A DNA stretch of 64,000 bases from Lota lota (GCA_026745465.1 JACYXH010000088.1:445001-509000); one strand, 5' to 3'; shown: positions 1 through 13,975, numbered from the stretch's first letter. Made by a program: numbers and translations. The notes: generated by a model not told the origin, from the sequence alone.

Positions 1-2581
1 AATTAAGAGCAGTGTCCCTTAACCACAGTGAACGTGTTTAGTTGGCCCCTCTTGATCGCAAGAGCTGATGGATTCTTCACAAAGGCTAATGCATCATGTT
101 TAACACAGTGACATTTATGGGCAGCATAATAATATTGTTCTGCGCAGAAAGGCCCCTGTGGGTACTGAATCAACAGTCTGTGTTGGAGCACACATGGCTC
201 TTTATGAAACACAGGGGATCAAACGGCTTACGTCTACCTACCTCAATAACACTGCCCAGCACCAGCTCTGGGCAACGAGTGCTTTCATGTCCAAGCTTTC
301 TAAAGAGAATCAAACTCACACTCTTTAAACGGAAAGGCCAGTCCCTTTAAAGACCATTGTTGCCAGAGACACAATAGTACTTTGTTCAGTAAATATTAAT
401 AATTGCATCTAAAATCTGTAACTGATGCGTGTACCTGCACGGATTCAATCGGCTACAGATGCAGCCACCGTTTTGATGCGTTGTTTTTTTTGCTGTTACT
501 TCTGTGTAAACGTGATAGGGAATCATTCATCAGGTTTATCAGAATCCTACAATACCCAATGTGACTGATCCATACGAGTAACCAAAGTGTTCTATTGCTG
601 ATCCCTTTCCATACCGACGATTAGTGGTATAACTAATCAGGGCTGGCCCCTCGCCCGTTTGGATCAGGTGCTACGGTTCGGCACATATGATGGTTCACGG
701 ACCACTTGCAAGATAAACCATTATAGTGAATTACAATTTCTGCTGCTGCTGCTGCTCTTTAATAATTCCCTAAAGCCGAGTTACAGTGAAGAATGCAACA
801 GAGATGCGTGTTATACTTCACTCAATTCACTCTCGTGAGTTACGTGGGCCAATCAACATTTTTATTACTCTTAATTAACAGTTGTGATCATTTTAAATCC
901 CAACAGATAGACCTGACATATCGGCATTGCGTTGCGTGATGTAAATGTATATAAACACAAGTTACAAGTTGCCCAAATGTATATAACCAAACGATTCATT
1001 GTATTTGATACAGCAGAGTTTGATACACAGAAATGTGTAAATAATCCTATTTAAAGAGACCCCCCAAAATGTCCAAAATAGCGTTTTCAGGGGAGCTCAT
1101 GTCTCATTCAGGCTCCCTGGCTCCCCCTTAATTCGAACCCTGATGCTGATCCGAAGAATTATCCAAACTGTCGTAAGAAATAGAGAAACAGGCTGTATAA
1201 CAGAAAAAAGATTGTGTAAAAAAAAAAAAAGATAAGTGTGGTTGTTATGAAAAACCGTTGTAGTAATACAAACTGACACACTGATACACTTATAAGACAC
1301 TGAAGACTTAATGGCAAAAAGCCTTAAACCAGCAGAGGTCGGGAATCTTTGGTAAGCCTTTTGGCTTTTTGACACTATGTATTGCCATCAAACATCAAAA
1401 CAGGAAGAACAACTGTAGTCTGATCATGGATGTATAGGTAGTGATGCTGATTATTTGATCTTGTATGCATATATATGGGTTCCCAACGCACAAACAAAAA
1501 AGTATATTTAAATTATTTTACATGAGCTAGGTTTAGGCGTAATAGTAGCGTGTTACTAATAAACATGGGTTTGCGTGACTTGTTGTCCACAGATTGAGAG
1601 CGCTCTTACAGAAGGGGAAGCCTGGAAATCGCCCTGCACAACAGCAGACACTGCCACATTTTTTCATTATTCTCTAGCTAACTGTGGCAACAATGCTAAT
1701 GTGGCTATGCTAATGTATTGAGGCTGTTAGAGGTACCCGTGTCAGCTCACTCATGTGAAGAAGCAAGAACACTCCATGTATTCATTTTCAATCTAGTGTG
1801 TCATTCAAGAGTGCAAATAGTTTTCAAACCAACCTGTGATGTTTTGTGTGAAATTAGAGCAAACAAACAAATAAACTCGCAAATGCAAGAGAAATGCTCC
1901 CACTGTGGAGCCCTGTTTCAAAGACAGGCTTCTAGATAAGGAAAATGCCAACCTTGCAATATTTTGCTTTTTGTCAGGCAACAAAAAGGTTTCAGCATGA
2001 TGTGAGTGACTGATCTAATTTGCCTTAGATTCAAGCCTTAGATTAAAAAAAAACATTGCATCCTCCATCGCAGTATAGATGCTGAAATGATATATCTTGC
2101 AGCTCTAATTGATATCCAAACTGACTTTGTTGATCAACTATATTGCCTATATAACTATATAACAGGGTTTCACTAGATAGTTGTGTGGTTCCCAAAGAAG
2201 TTAAGTCAAAGAGGTAAAGCCTTTTTATTATGCAACACAGTGACAACTGGACTATGATATCAGGCTGACTCTACGGTGGATAAAGGAGAAGGAGCAATAT
2301 CATGAAGAAGTAAACATTCAGATGCTGCAGAGTCTCTTTAAAACATCTTCAATACATAATAATTCTAAAACATTGACATTATGAATTCTAACCTAAAAAT
2401 ACAGAAATCTAACTATGAAATGCTGGTCATCCAGTGTTAACACTATACACTTGGATCAGACAGAATCGGTTTGAATTAGAAAAACTAAAGAATGAAAAAC
2501 AAACCAACTGACCCAAGGGTAGGATTTGCCTGTCTGATGATGACTCGTCATATTGGACGTGTTGATAAAATATACAACAGT
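1..2581. other. Non-coding, no gene recognised
   Basis: AT-rich single-copy-looking DNA with a short (CTG)5 at about 740-755. Reading frames here are short and show no family resemblance. Confidence 0.6.
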
Positions 2582-2589
2582 GCTTGAAC

Positions 2590-3885
2590 TAGTGTTGTCA
2601 CGATACCAGAATTATGACTTCGATACGATACCTGCCCTAAATATCTCGATACCGATACTGAAACGATACCACGGCAAACATCTACAACATCAGGCACGCA
2701 GACCTCCGCCAAGGAGGTGTATTGAGTAGTTTGTGTTCAGTCAAATTTAGTGCACTACTGTAGTGTGCAGGCTAATAATCCTGGGTTTGAGCTTCATCCC
2801 CATGAAGTGCAAGTACAAGTTCATATAATTTCTGTTTATTTTCATGTTCAATACATTTTTAGTTTGTGCTTTCTTGTTTGTTTCATATTCATGTGTTTTT
2901 GACCATGAATTACAAAACATTACTAATTTGATTATTGTAAATAATTAGATCACGGTTATAGTGTTATTAAAGCTTTTACATGGCATGCAGTAATCTGATC
3001 AATAATTTTTACTTTGTGGTTTTGACACAAACTCTTTATACTTTTTTCACAAATGATAAGCTTCATAATACATTTTAAGAAATATCAATCATAATGTCCA
3101 TTACACAACCGAAATAGGTCATTTGACACCATGGTGTAGTTCTCTCCGTCCGCCGCGTGTGGCAGTGGAGAGCATAGCGGCGAAAGGACTGTCGAAAGAA
3201 GGCTTGCGTTCCAATACCCACACTACCATACTATTTATTATTACTACTATTATATACATTTATTATGCCCAAAAAAAGTTTGAGCATGTCCCAAGGCAGT
3301 ATGCCCAAAATAGCAGGATGTTGTACTACATCCGGTCAAAATTCGCAGTATGCAAGCCAGCATGCTTCTTTGGCTATTCTGCCCCACAACCCTCTGCGCA
3401 GCAGAAGATACGTCACATTGATTGAGCCTGCGAAAGTCGACGATGGGTGGCGCTACAGGTGTACTAATCAGTGAAATCACCTGTAGTAGGTCCCAACTGT
3501 ACGCATACTGTGTGCAACAGTACGTACTTTGTAGGGGTAGCTACAGTACGTACTTTGTAGGGGTAGCTACAGTACGTACTACAAGTAAAAAGGAAAAGTA
3601 TGCAATTTGGAACGCAGCCAAGCTCTAAAACAATACATGAATACTCTTCGGCGCATGCACATATTTGACAAAGCAGGTTTTTTGCAGTCAAACGCTTTTT
3701 CAAAGTAATATTTTTTACTTACGCGCCACACACGCACGCACGCACGCACGCACGCACAGTCCCGTGGTCTCACATCGAAGCAACTCAGGAAATACGGCTT
3801 AAGACACACTCATTCTTAAAGTACCGGTTCTAATAAAATGAGGTATTGTGATACGGTTCCAGTATCGGCATACCGTGCAACACTA
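2590..3885. mobile_element. Non-autonomous hAT-like DNA transposon (MITE) with 8-bp target duplication
   Basis: Ends are imperfect inverted repeats beginning TAGTGTTG: the left end continues TCACGATACC, the right end (reverse strand) CACGGTATGCC. The element is flanked on both sides by GCTTGAAC (2582-2589 and 3886-3893), an exact 8-bp duplication as made by hAT transposases. 1296 bp long, no transposase ORF. The 'cgatacgatacc' subterminal pattern is common in teleost hAT elements. It contains a second nested element and a short CGCA array near 3733-3758. Confidence 0.8.
3203..3622. mobile_element. Probable nested MITE inside the hAT-like element
   Basis: Both ends carry TGCGTTCCAA in inverted orientation (near 3206 and near 3617 on the other strand), a motif seen at the ends of a common teleost MITE family. 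Inside are 2.6 copies of a 26-bp unit starting ACAGTACGTACTTTG (3517-3581). The family name and target duplication are not established. Confidence 0.45.
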
Positions 3886-3893
3886 GCTTGAAC

Positions 3894-6800
3894 TTAATAA
3901 AGGGATGAGATGGACCTTTCTACTTTCACTGTGCTTTGCAGAGGTCATTCATTACAATCACAATCAGAATGCATCCTAGAGTACACGCTCACTCCATTGA
4001 TTGAGTTTCCTGAGAGCACTGCAAACATTAATAGTCTTCGATATAAACAACTAAGCAATAATTAAAATTTTATGACTTCTCAGAGACACTAGTGTTTAGA
4101 AGTTGTATACTTTCACACTACCAAAACAACTATTGACTTTTGGCTTGCAAAAAGCCTTTGGCTTGACACAGTGCTGCTTGAGACAACTGAAGCTTTTTCA
4201 TAGTTTTTAATATTGCAGTATTGATAATGAATGCATTGTACTAAAGATTAGTTTGTTTTGTGACCAGTTGGGTTAAGAAATGTTGGAAGGCTTACAATTG
4301 TTTTTCGAACACTGCCAAATGATGCTATATTGTATAGAAGTAACGTCACAAACTTTGTTCATGTAAATGTTTGATCGAGTTACATATGTACTTTGTGTCA
4401 TCTGTGCATCTTACCCTATTCTGTATTTATCAACCTGTTATATAAAAAATAAGTATCTAGCGCCACGCAACGTTAAAATGATTCAATGGTAGGTTCTGAT
4501 TCTAATGCAGCGAGACTATTGAGGAATATAAATACAATAAAGTTACTTTGGAAATATGTCGTATCTTATTTACTTTAATTTACACTGTTTGAATCTAAAG
4601 ATTGAAAGTGCAGATTCTTCTCATACACGAAAACCACATGAAAATATCAATCTTAAGACTCCCCAGTGAGAAACACATGCTTCCACATTACCACATTTAT
4701 TTGCAATAATTTAACGAAAAGAGCAAGCGGCCAACCCCTGCAAAGCTTTAAAAATGAGTTTTTCTGAAGCTTGATATTAATCTAATGAAGCATTTAGCAT
4801 TAAGCAGGGAGATCCTATGCATTCCATTTGACTCTCGCACAGGATTTCCATGATCAAACAACAGCTTGGAGTGGATTGAAATCTGATGTTCATCCCTCCT
4901 TGGGTCTGGCTATGGATGTAGCTGACTCGACTGGCTGTATCATAATCAAGCAATCTCCATTTGAAGAGCATACCCCTCCTGTAATGCTCTATTCCAACAG
5001 GACTCCCTCTCTGAGCATTATCTAAAAATGGGCTCGCTACCCCAGTGAGGGGGGGCAGGAACAGGACTGTGTTGACTACATTCTACATGATACAGTGTTA
5101 ATGCATGTTGGAAACATGGCTTTGAAGTTATCTCCATTAACTCACCCTCACAACTAAACTCTCACTCTTCCTCTCTCACTCTCTCTCTATATGAACTGCG
5201 GCATATCACATTATTTCATATCCCATTTTCTACAGCCCTGGGCTACACACTGCACAGATTAATTTCATGGTCTGATATTTACATATTAACATATAAATAA
5301 AAAGGGTGAAAAGATGTCATTGCAATGTAAAGGGTAGCAAATAGCTCACTTATACTATATGTATGCTTCTTTTCTTATTTTTTAAGGGACAAAAATGTGG
5401 ATTGTCCTTGAACATGGCACCCTTTAGAAAGAACTGCAAATGTTTCTATTGAGCTAGTTTACGTTGTCAGATGTCCTCCTAGTTCAGTTGGCAGGGGTAA
5501 GGAACAGGGGTCTTCAGTTCCTAATACCGCACATTTTGCGCCATTACAAACTACCAGGCGAGGAATTCCAAACACTAGGTTTTGGGAAGACTAGTCAAGG
5601 GGATGTAAACATTCACCATTTTCTCGTGAAGTAACAGTTCAAAAAATCAACACTCCCTTCAATAAATCCTATGTGTGATGACTGCTCACTGCAGGCCATA
5701 GCTCTAGAGCTTCTTAACTATAGATAACAGTACTCCATTTTCATTGCGTTCAGGAAATACAAAACCATTGTCACTATGATTTCTGTGATTCACATGAATT
5801 TCTGTCAACTACTTTCAAATGCCGAATGGCCAAGAATATTAATTAATTTCAGCAAACACTGTCGTCACAATCAATGGAACACCTGTGAAAAATATTTTTA
5901 TATCATCCTCACACTTACACACATTCCAATTCAAAACACATACTACACACAGTAGTGTAACAACGCTAGAGCAGGAATGCACCTCTCATGTAACCACATG
6001 GTTTCGCTTAAAGGCTGGTCATGGTTAATCTTATCAAAGGTTCCAACCAAAGCACTTGCAAGTTGCAAGAATCTAGTGGATCGCTATAAGTAATTTAAGG
6101 ATATAATTGATCCTAGGCACACCCTCCAGTTAAAACATAATTTCACTGATCTTTTGGGTGGCTGGCTAATCCGAGTGCCGTGTATCACCCACGATAACAA
6201 GAGGGCCAGAGCTACCTGAGGCAGTGGAGGAGCCCAAAAAGACATCAGTTAGCCAGCGATAAGACCTCTACTTCATATTGGCTAATAGCGCTCCAACATG
6301 CCCTGGAACATTCTGTTACCTGCCCAGTAAATCAAACCATTCAGGGCTTTATTAATAGCCTGACAGCAGTTCAAATTTATTCCATGTGTATTCATCTGAA
6401 CAGCTTTTTTACAAATGGCCCAGCGTTTGTGATCCTGCGCTTGAAAAATGTGCCTTGTTTCTATCCCCCGCCCTACCATCGCCTCATGAATTTCAATGAC
6501 TGAGTGAGTGTGTGAAGCTCTTGTCTACCTGAATGTTGTTTTGCCTTTGGGGGAAAGAACGGACAATTTGCTATATTTAGAGTGCTCAGAAATACCACGG
6601 TACGCGGGTAGTTTATGAGGTGATACCGCGCAACAAGCTGATGGTGGACAAGATGAATTATTCTCCTGGCATATGCTGCTCTTTCTCTCTGGCCATATTG
6701 TAGGGGCTCAAACCAACTTAATTAGCAAGGAGGCAATACATGTTAACAGGATTTTCTCAAGGTTGCCCTCGCCTTTTCAAACTTCCACAACATAATGAAG

Positions 6801-8113
6801 AGAAAAAAATATAAAACACATAAGGCAAATAAGACAGGTAAAGAATGGGGAGCAACGCATAAGTGGGAAAATCCCATGGTGTTTTGTCGAGTATAGACCT
6901 CTCCAAGCCTAAGTGAAGAAGACGAGCCTCTAACAGCAACTAATTATTTTGTTTTGCAAATGTCAAAAGTTCTCCTTGGCATTGGAACTCTCTAGGATAA
7001 TTGTATAGCTGAGAGTTAGAGGGACAGAGAGGGGAGACGAGGGATATGAAGAAGGAAAAAACGATCATGGGGAATAAAAGATGTAGGAGAGATAAGACTG
7101 AAAACCTATTATATATTATTTCTACTTCCAGGTGCCAAATGGTAAATATCATTCAATAATGTACATGGCAAGTTTTGGATGGTGTTCCCAAGGTTGTGTT
7201 TAAATACATTTATTTTAATAATTTATATATATTTTGTTATCATTCAATGCTACCTCTGATATCTACTTACTATAATATCATCAGACATGATCAGCCTGTT
7301 CAGTGATAGGCTGGCATTTCATTTTGACTTTATACACACACAATGATACACGTAAAAAATGCTTTCTGAATGTTATTTTTTGTATGCATTTCCCATTTTC
7401 GTCATTGAAACTGCCCTTGTTCCTATATTCATTAGTAAAAAGTGTTGTAACTTCAGTTTGTTTTGGAATGTCTGTATGGCTTATGGATGTGACAGCAGAA
7501 ACCATGCAGAGCCAATCCTTATGTCCTTCACTACGTGTCACCCTGGTCTTACTAATGAGCCTTTTTATTACAAAGAAAGAAAGAAAGAAAAAGTGGTTGA
7601 ATGAGGAAAAGGGCCCCTTTTGGGTTCAGCGGGAGCTCGTCACGAAGGGAGGAGATAGTGATACTTCATATTGATGGGGGGAGGAATGAATAATGAGACA
7701 ATGGTAATTATTTAAATCTAGGGTTGTTTCAACATGGACCTAATCTCTTAGCATCTTCCCTTTTCTCTCTCTGCATCTCCCTCTCTCTCTGCCTCCCTCT
7801 CTGCCTCTCTTGCTCCAGAACGAAATCTTATTGCAGCATAAAAACAAAGGAAAATCGGACAGATGAAAATTGTGTGAGCATCAAGACGTGTATAATGCAC
7901 TCTTGTATCGATTTAATTAATTCCTTCAATTAAAATGACACACATGGCATGATGTGTCGCTAATGAGACCCATGTTAAGACACAATGGCTGTTGTCAAGT
8001 TATCTTAATTATCTCACAGCACAGCCAAAATAAGCACTATCTATATGCGAATGCACGTTGTTTTTCAGTTGGTTTCTATGAACCAGAGAAGCTTTCCAAT
8101 GGGTATCCGATGA
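3894..8113. other. Non-coding, no gene recognised
   Basis: No repeat family or gene recognised. Stretches around 4780-5010, 6290-6480 and 7860-8040 have the balanced, non-repetitive composition often seen in conserved non-coding elements, with TAAT-type cores; this needs an alignment to decide. Confidence 0.5.
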
Positions 8114-8360
<247 letters not shown>

Positions 8361-8734
8361 GTGGCTACAGTGATCAACTGAATCGCTGTCAGTGAGAGCT
8401 GAAGGCTCAAAGGACATTGTTAGCTTTCTATTATAACCCACGGCCGGAGTGTTATCTCACCGGAGCCCAACCATAAGGAGAACAAACCCACTGGGCCACC
8501 TCTGGAACAGCTCACACGGCGCTCACAGTCTCCCAGACTCGCTTGTCATCCTGTTGCTCGCTAATTTGCAGAACAAGTTCTCAACTTCACGGAGAGGAAG
8601 TCAGAAATGAGGAGTATGAATAAATTACTTGGATTTTAATTCACGTGTATAACCTTTTTTTTTCACCCTGTCAAATCAGTTGTGAGTATATTAGTTAAAG
8701 CTAGTGCAGCTTTAGTTAAATGTAATTAATTCCA

Positions 8735-9170
8735 TTTATACAGCGCTTTGTTTCTAGGCACTCAAAGTGCTTTAGATAGTGAGTGTTAATTCACTACCAG
8801 TGTGTAACGCCCACTTGGGTGATGCACGGCAGCCAGAACGATTCCGACAGACTGGCTAGAGGTGAGGAATTAATCTATCCAATTAGAGACCAGGGAATGA
8901 TTAGGTGGCCATGTTGGTGCAAGTTGAAATTTTGTTGTTAGATCTTTAGTGACCTCAGGGATTCAGGCCTCTGTTTAACGTCTCAGTCAAAAGATGATGC
9001 TCTTTAAGACAGAGTCCCCTTCTCTGTCTGGGCATTGGGGATATTCCCTTACTGGCCAACACCTCTACGAGCACCATCTGGTCTCCCATCCAAGGATGGA
9101 CCAGGAAAGAAACCAGCAGTGAGTGCTAGACAGATGCTCGTTGCCATGCTGCTGGTTCACTTGAACAATT
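8735..9170. repeat. Teleost dispersed repeat of the 'CAGCGCTTT...CACTCAAAGTGCTTTA' type
   Basis: Begins TTTATACAGCGCTTTG, then GGCACTCAAAGTGCTTTAGA, CACTTGGGTGATGCACGGCA and, near the end, CAAGGATGGACCAGG. These phrases recur across fish genomes in a non-coding dispersed family. I cannot name the family with confidence. Confidence 0.5.
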
Positions 9171-9350
9171 ATTTACAGAGTGGTTTTATCCAAGGTGACT
9201 TGCAGTGAATTGGAGATTATTGAGGAGCAGGTATAAGCTTAGGCATTTTGCTCTAGAATGCCTATGGGAAGGTCGTCGACATTGGGAATCGAACCCAGCA
9301 AGTTTTCCATCTGGGAATTGAACACGTTAAAAACTACTATCCTGCCCTCA
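9171..9350 (-). mobile_element. tRNA-derived SINE copy
   Basis: On the minus strand a perfect pol III B box (GGGTTCGATTCCC, around 9284-9297) sits in a tRNA-like head. The other end carries the CACTGCAAGTCACCTTGGATAAAA tail shape typical of teleost SINEs with an L2-related 3' end (9183-9206). The A box is degraded, so this is an old copy. Confidence 0.65.
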
Positions 9351-9940
9351 TTGCAATGAGATGTATTAAATGAAGAAGTTTAGTATGGTGCTAGATAAAC
9401 CAACTGCAGTGGGAAACACTTAAGGCTTGTGAATGATATTGCTTTATTCATTTTAATCATGTTTTTACAGCAATGAAGTTCACAGTTGGACACAGCAATT
9501 CTAAATATTTATTAATTAACAATGGAAGCAAAAGAATGATTCTCACCATCTACACTTGACTTTTGATTGACTGATTTACGTGCCAATAATCAAATTAGGA
9601 AGAATAAGGATTTAATGACAATAGGAGGTGCAAATTAAAGAGGTAAAGCTAGTTGGTTTATGTCCACCTATTGGGCCAGAGTAACCCATTAAAAGGAGAC
9701 ACTAGGTTAACTCGATTTATTGACACCATTTAGTGCTCTCTCTACTACAGCCATTAGTGGCCGGCCTGGGGCTTTGCGACATGAAGGAATATTTTATAGC
9801 TATTGAGAGAATTTTACTCCATATTGAGATACATGGCAGTACATCTGCTTATGAAGAGAATCCACTTATAATTTGGAAATAATTCAACCTTATTAGGTTA
9901 ATATATCGTAATGCAATAATTATAATACTACAATTAATAT

Positions 9941-10075
9941 TTTGTAGCTTTTATCCAAAGATACTACAAGCGAATACAGATACAGATACATGAGGCAGGT
10001 TAGGGATTTTGCTCAAGGATGTTTGGGTCGGTTTACAGCCATTCGGGACTGAACCATTAACCTTTCGGCCAGTAG
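9941..10075 (-). mobile_element. Degraded tRNA-derived SINE copy
   Basis: Same organisation as the copy at 9171-9350: a tail with TTTATCCAAAG near 9951-9961, a centre CTCAAGGATGTTTGGG, and a degraded tRNA-like head with GGGACTGAACCATTAACCTT. No intact promoter boxes remain. Confidence 0.5.
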
Positions 10076-10648
10076 TACGCTATAATAAAATGTTATTCAT
10101 ATATCAAAGGAAAATAAGCTTTGACAGCATTAGGCATAAAAAGCCATCAGTTGTTCTGTGCAAACAAACATACCTTCTGTCTCAAGCTACAGCACATTTG
10201 CAACATGGAGCAGTCATTACATTAGACGTGGACAGATACTTGGCAAGACAGCTGCTTCAACTATGACAATGCGATGCTTCTACGCATAATCCATTACTCT
10301 AAAACCACTCAATGTTTCTGGCATCGAAGAGCTTTGGAGAACACAAGTTTAAATGCAGAACATATCATTTTGAAGTGTGGTTCATGGATGTTTCAATGAA
10401 CTACTTGCGATTAGGGATAAAATAGAGCTAATAATCCTAAAGGGCATCATATGTACCCTTACTTTGTCAAACAACAAAGCCCTGGCTATTATATACTTTG
10501 CAAGGGTACAAATACCGTCCTATTCATATTCACAATAACATTTGTTTGTTTTTCTCCTTCCCCACTTAGCCGGATGAAATGCTTGGGCAATTCATTAAGG
10601 ACCACTGTCATCTGGCTAGAGAATAATATATTTACAAAGACGGAACAG

Positions 10649-10703
<55 letters not shown>
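10649..10703. repeat. (AAT)n microsatellite
   Basis: About 18 AAT units. It abuts the 3' end of the L2 LINE fragment (minus strand), consistent with expansion of that element's simple 3' tail. Confidence 0.9.
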
Positions 10704-11760
10704 GCTTTATTCATATAGCACCTTTCATACATAAGAATAAAAAGTTAATTAAAAGCTAAATTGAAGAGATAGGTTTTTAACTGGTGCTTAAAGATGTATA
10801 CTGAGCTTGCTTCCCTGATTTATTGAGGCAACCTATTCCACAATTTAGGGGCACCATCACCAATATCTTTTGGGTTTTGATGCAAACCACCAATAAACCA
10901 GCACCAGAGGACCTAAGTGCTTTTGAGGGGGAAGAGGTTGTCAGTGAGTAAAGTAAGGTAGGCTGGTTCCATTTTGTGCTTTTAACAAGAGAAGAAGTCA
11001 ATTCCTGATGATGAAGTGCGCCAGGGCAAAGCAGTTAAGACTGGAGTGATATGCTCGCTCCTCTTAGTTTTTGTCAGAAGCCTAGCAGCAGAATTTTGAA
11101 CTAGCCTCTCTATAGACTTATCAGGGAGGCCAGTAAAGAGTACATTGCAGTAGTCGAGTCTACTTGAAATAAAAGCATGAATCAGTTTTTCAGCGTCCCT
11201 CTGGGTTATAAACAGCTGCACCGTAGCAATGTTTCTCAGATGAAAAAAAGCCGTCTGGGTCACCTTGCTCAGGTGGTACTCTGTGATAACATTAGACATG
11301 TAGCCTCTGTCTTAATCAAGGGAGTTTGATTCCCGTCGCTGTTTGAAACCATATCCCTTTTGTTTTTGAGGCCAAGTAAGAAGATTTCAGTTCTGTCCTC
11401 ATTTAGCTTTGAAATGTGCTCGTTTATCCATTTATTGACAGCTGATAGACAATAGGAAGCAAATAGTATTAGTATAATTTGGTTAAACAGAGATGTATAA
11501 TTGGGTATCATCCGCATAGCCATGGAAGTTCTAGGTGTGTGCTCTGATAATATCACCAAGCAGCAGCATATAGTGAGAATAGTAAAGGATCAGGACAACT
11601 TCCTTATGCAACACCAAAACGTATATCATATTCATGCGATACATGGTCTCCAAGACGGACTTGGAATTTTCTCCCTGTAATATATGTACAGAACCAGCTT
11701 AGGGCGCAATCAGGAAGGAGATAATTTCATTATAAACCACCTTTTTGAGTATCTTGCAAA
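10704..11760 (-). mobile_element. 5'-truncated L2-type LINE with reverse transcriptase remnants
   Basis: Minus strand, read from high to low coordinates. Recognisable RT pieces are WFCTYITGRKFQVRLGDHVS (about 11640-11700), the catalytic YADDTQLY (about 11496-11519), LNEDRTEIFLLG, then SKVTQTAFFHLRNIATVQLF, HAFISSRLDYCNVLFTGLPDKS, and SKALRSSGAGLLVV near 10905. The 3' end is a short non-coding region and an (AAT)n tail. The pieces lie in more than one frame with stops, so it is dead. Clade assigned from the LNEDKTE and ISSRLDYCN wording. Confidence 0.8.
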
Positions 11761-11811
11761 TTAAAGGGAGATTCGATATTGGCATATAATTAGTTAGTTT
11801 TATTATCTATT

Positions 11812-12014
11812 AGGTCTGTCAATCTATTAAAATAATTAACCGCGATTAATCGCATGATTATCCATAGTTAATCGCGATTAATCGCAAATGAATCTTTTAA
11901 GTTAAGTTTTTAATACTCTTATCAACATGGGCGTGGACAACATATGCTTGGTTTGTGCAAATGTTTGTAAATGTTTTGTTGGAAATCAAGTAAGACCAAA
12001 AACACAATATAGTG
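11812..12014. mobile_element. Fragment of a teleost non-autonomous DNA transposon (TTAATCGCGATTAATCGC family)
   Basis: Starts TAGGTCTGTCAATCTATTAA and then shows paired ATTAATCGCATGATT and TTAATCGCGATTAATCGC, followed by TACTCTTATCAACATGGG. These phrases belong to a widespread fish element. Only one end is present; it is interrupted at about 12015 by the next repeat. Confidence 0.6.
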
Positions 12015-12245
12015 TGGCCATTTACATTTAGGGCATTTAGCAGACGCTTTTATCCAAAGCGACTTACAATAAGTACATTTGTCAGAAGAGAAACAACAAT
12101 ATATCGCTGTCGGTACAGTAAGGATGTTCATAGAACCAGTGCAAAGCACTTACAATTGCTACTTTAACACATTCCTCGTATACAACAAAGATAGCTAGGA
12201 TAAGATGCTACACAATGCTAAGTACTATGTTTAAGTGCCAGGACG
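12015..12245. repeat. Teleost dispersed repeat with the 'CAGACGCTTTTATCCAAAGCGACTTACA' core
   Basis: Contains the highly conserved TTTATCCAAAGCGACTTACA core near its left end and continues GTCAGAAGAGAAACAACA, TATATCGCTGTCGGTACA and GTACTATGTTTAAGTGCCA. It is a common fish repeat whose core is shared with SINE and LINE 3' tails. Confidence 0.6.
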
Positions 12246-12723
12246 TGTCCAACCTTTTTTCCAGCATTTACATAAAACAACAGTTATAATCGTGTTTATC
12301 GCCAAGCCCTACAATCTACATTAGATTGCTTCAGCGATGGTTTTACAACAGACACATCTGGAAAAAAATACAAATTAAAACAAAAATTAAAAAAGGAATC
12401 CACCTGACTGCTAGTAATTTATTTGGCACTGCCGGACAAGAGCTATATCTCGGGAAAACAAATAAGCTGGAGCATAGCTTAAGACAAGAGCTAGACTTAG
12501 ATTTGGATATATATCAGCAAATCAGGCAACTTAGATTCGTCAGATCCAGAAAGAGCAGTTCATCTCAGTCAGAGATTCACTTGGACACACTGGAGCTGGG
12601 TTTACAATGCAAGAACACAAACACTGCTGTAGAGGCGGTGCTAACTTGATGGTGTGTGTCCAGAGTAGATCCTCATCAATGGAAAAGCATTCAACTCCCT
12701 ATAAAAGTATGTGAAGTGTATGT

Positions 12724-12816
12724 TAAAGGTGTAGTTTTAGAATTGAGTGGCATCTAGTCTAGTGGGGAGGTTGACGATTGCAATCAACTGAATTAACACC
12801 CCCCCCCCCCCCCCCC
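12724..12816. mobile_element. Partial copy of the TTAAAGGTG MITE with a poly-C run
   Basis: TTAAAGGTGTAGTTTTAGAA, then GTGGCATCTAG and GATTGCAATCAACTGAAT align with the start of the element at 17114. The alignment ends in an 18-base C homopolymer (12799-12816). Confidence 0.5.
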
Positions 12817-13860
12817 ATCAGACATGCTTGCTGTTTTAAGCAATAACTTGTCTCTCAAATTGTAGGAATATAGGCCTCACTAAATACAATAACTGTTCGT
12901 TCTTGTGTCTATGACGCATCGCTATACACGCAGAGTATGACTAGAGTTCTAAACAGCTTGGCTCGTCATTATTTGTTCGTCCCTATAACTATTTAATTTT
13001 TTCATATTTCTAAAAAACAAAACTCTTAAAACGATGGTTTATACATTACAGGTTTACACAAATGATGTAAGGAATATATGTTATGGTGGGTTTCTTTTAT
13101 TCTTCAAATGAAAAATGTGCTACAGATAACACGCTTTGTGCATCTGTATTTGTACTCCACAGTAAACCCAGAATAACTCAAAGAAGAGCAACAGCAGAGA
13201 TAGTCACCAGCAGGAATTAAGGCATTTTCTTACAACATTAGAAAAGTTACAAGGTTTTTCTCCAAAGGGGAGAAAAAAATTAATTAAGTCTGACTGTCTC
13301 ACTGCGCTCGTCACTGCGCATAAAGAAAGATAAAACAACACACACATTAAGTGGCAGCAGAGCAACGGTGGGGCAAACGGTGCTGACGGCGTCTGCGTAG
13401 CACCATGTCTGCTAACATTCACCACGCCACTATGAGAAGATTCCCAAGGAACGGCGTTAGCCGGGCTAACCACGCTTCAAGCTTGACACCTTGAATAAGA
13501 ATAGGCGCTGTGTGAAAGGTCAGAGCAGCCAGGGCAGCGTAGAGGAAACGAGGAACGACTATTTAAGGTGACGGTGGCAGCGGGTGTTGTGTTTGGAGGT
13601 ATCTGTGCCTAAGGGACAGCGGTGGCGTCCAGCAGGCTGGAAAATGCCAATGAGTGTCCCAAGGGGGGTATAGGGGTAGCACATTGAGTTCTGCTGCTGT
13701 GTCTCGAAAAATAAAAAAGGCAAATAGTGCTGCAGCAAAATGAGAAACAACAGAGTGTTGATTGGCCAACGTCAGCAGGGCTGGCAGGAAGCCCCCTGAA
13801 GCAGAACTTGTGTTCACTCAGAGAGCCCCCCACGTTTGCAGCGGAAAGGTGTGTGATAAA

Positions 13861-13975
<115 letters not shown>

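Noticed and set aside
12326-12649. 107-residue plus-strand ORF beginning MLQRWFYNRHIWKKIQIKTK
   Set aside because: Lys- and Gln-rich, no recognisable domain, surrounded by repeats and lacking splice or promoter context. Possibly part of an unnamed repeat.
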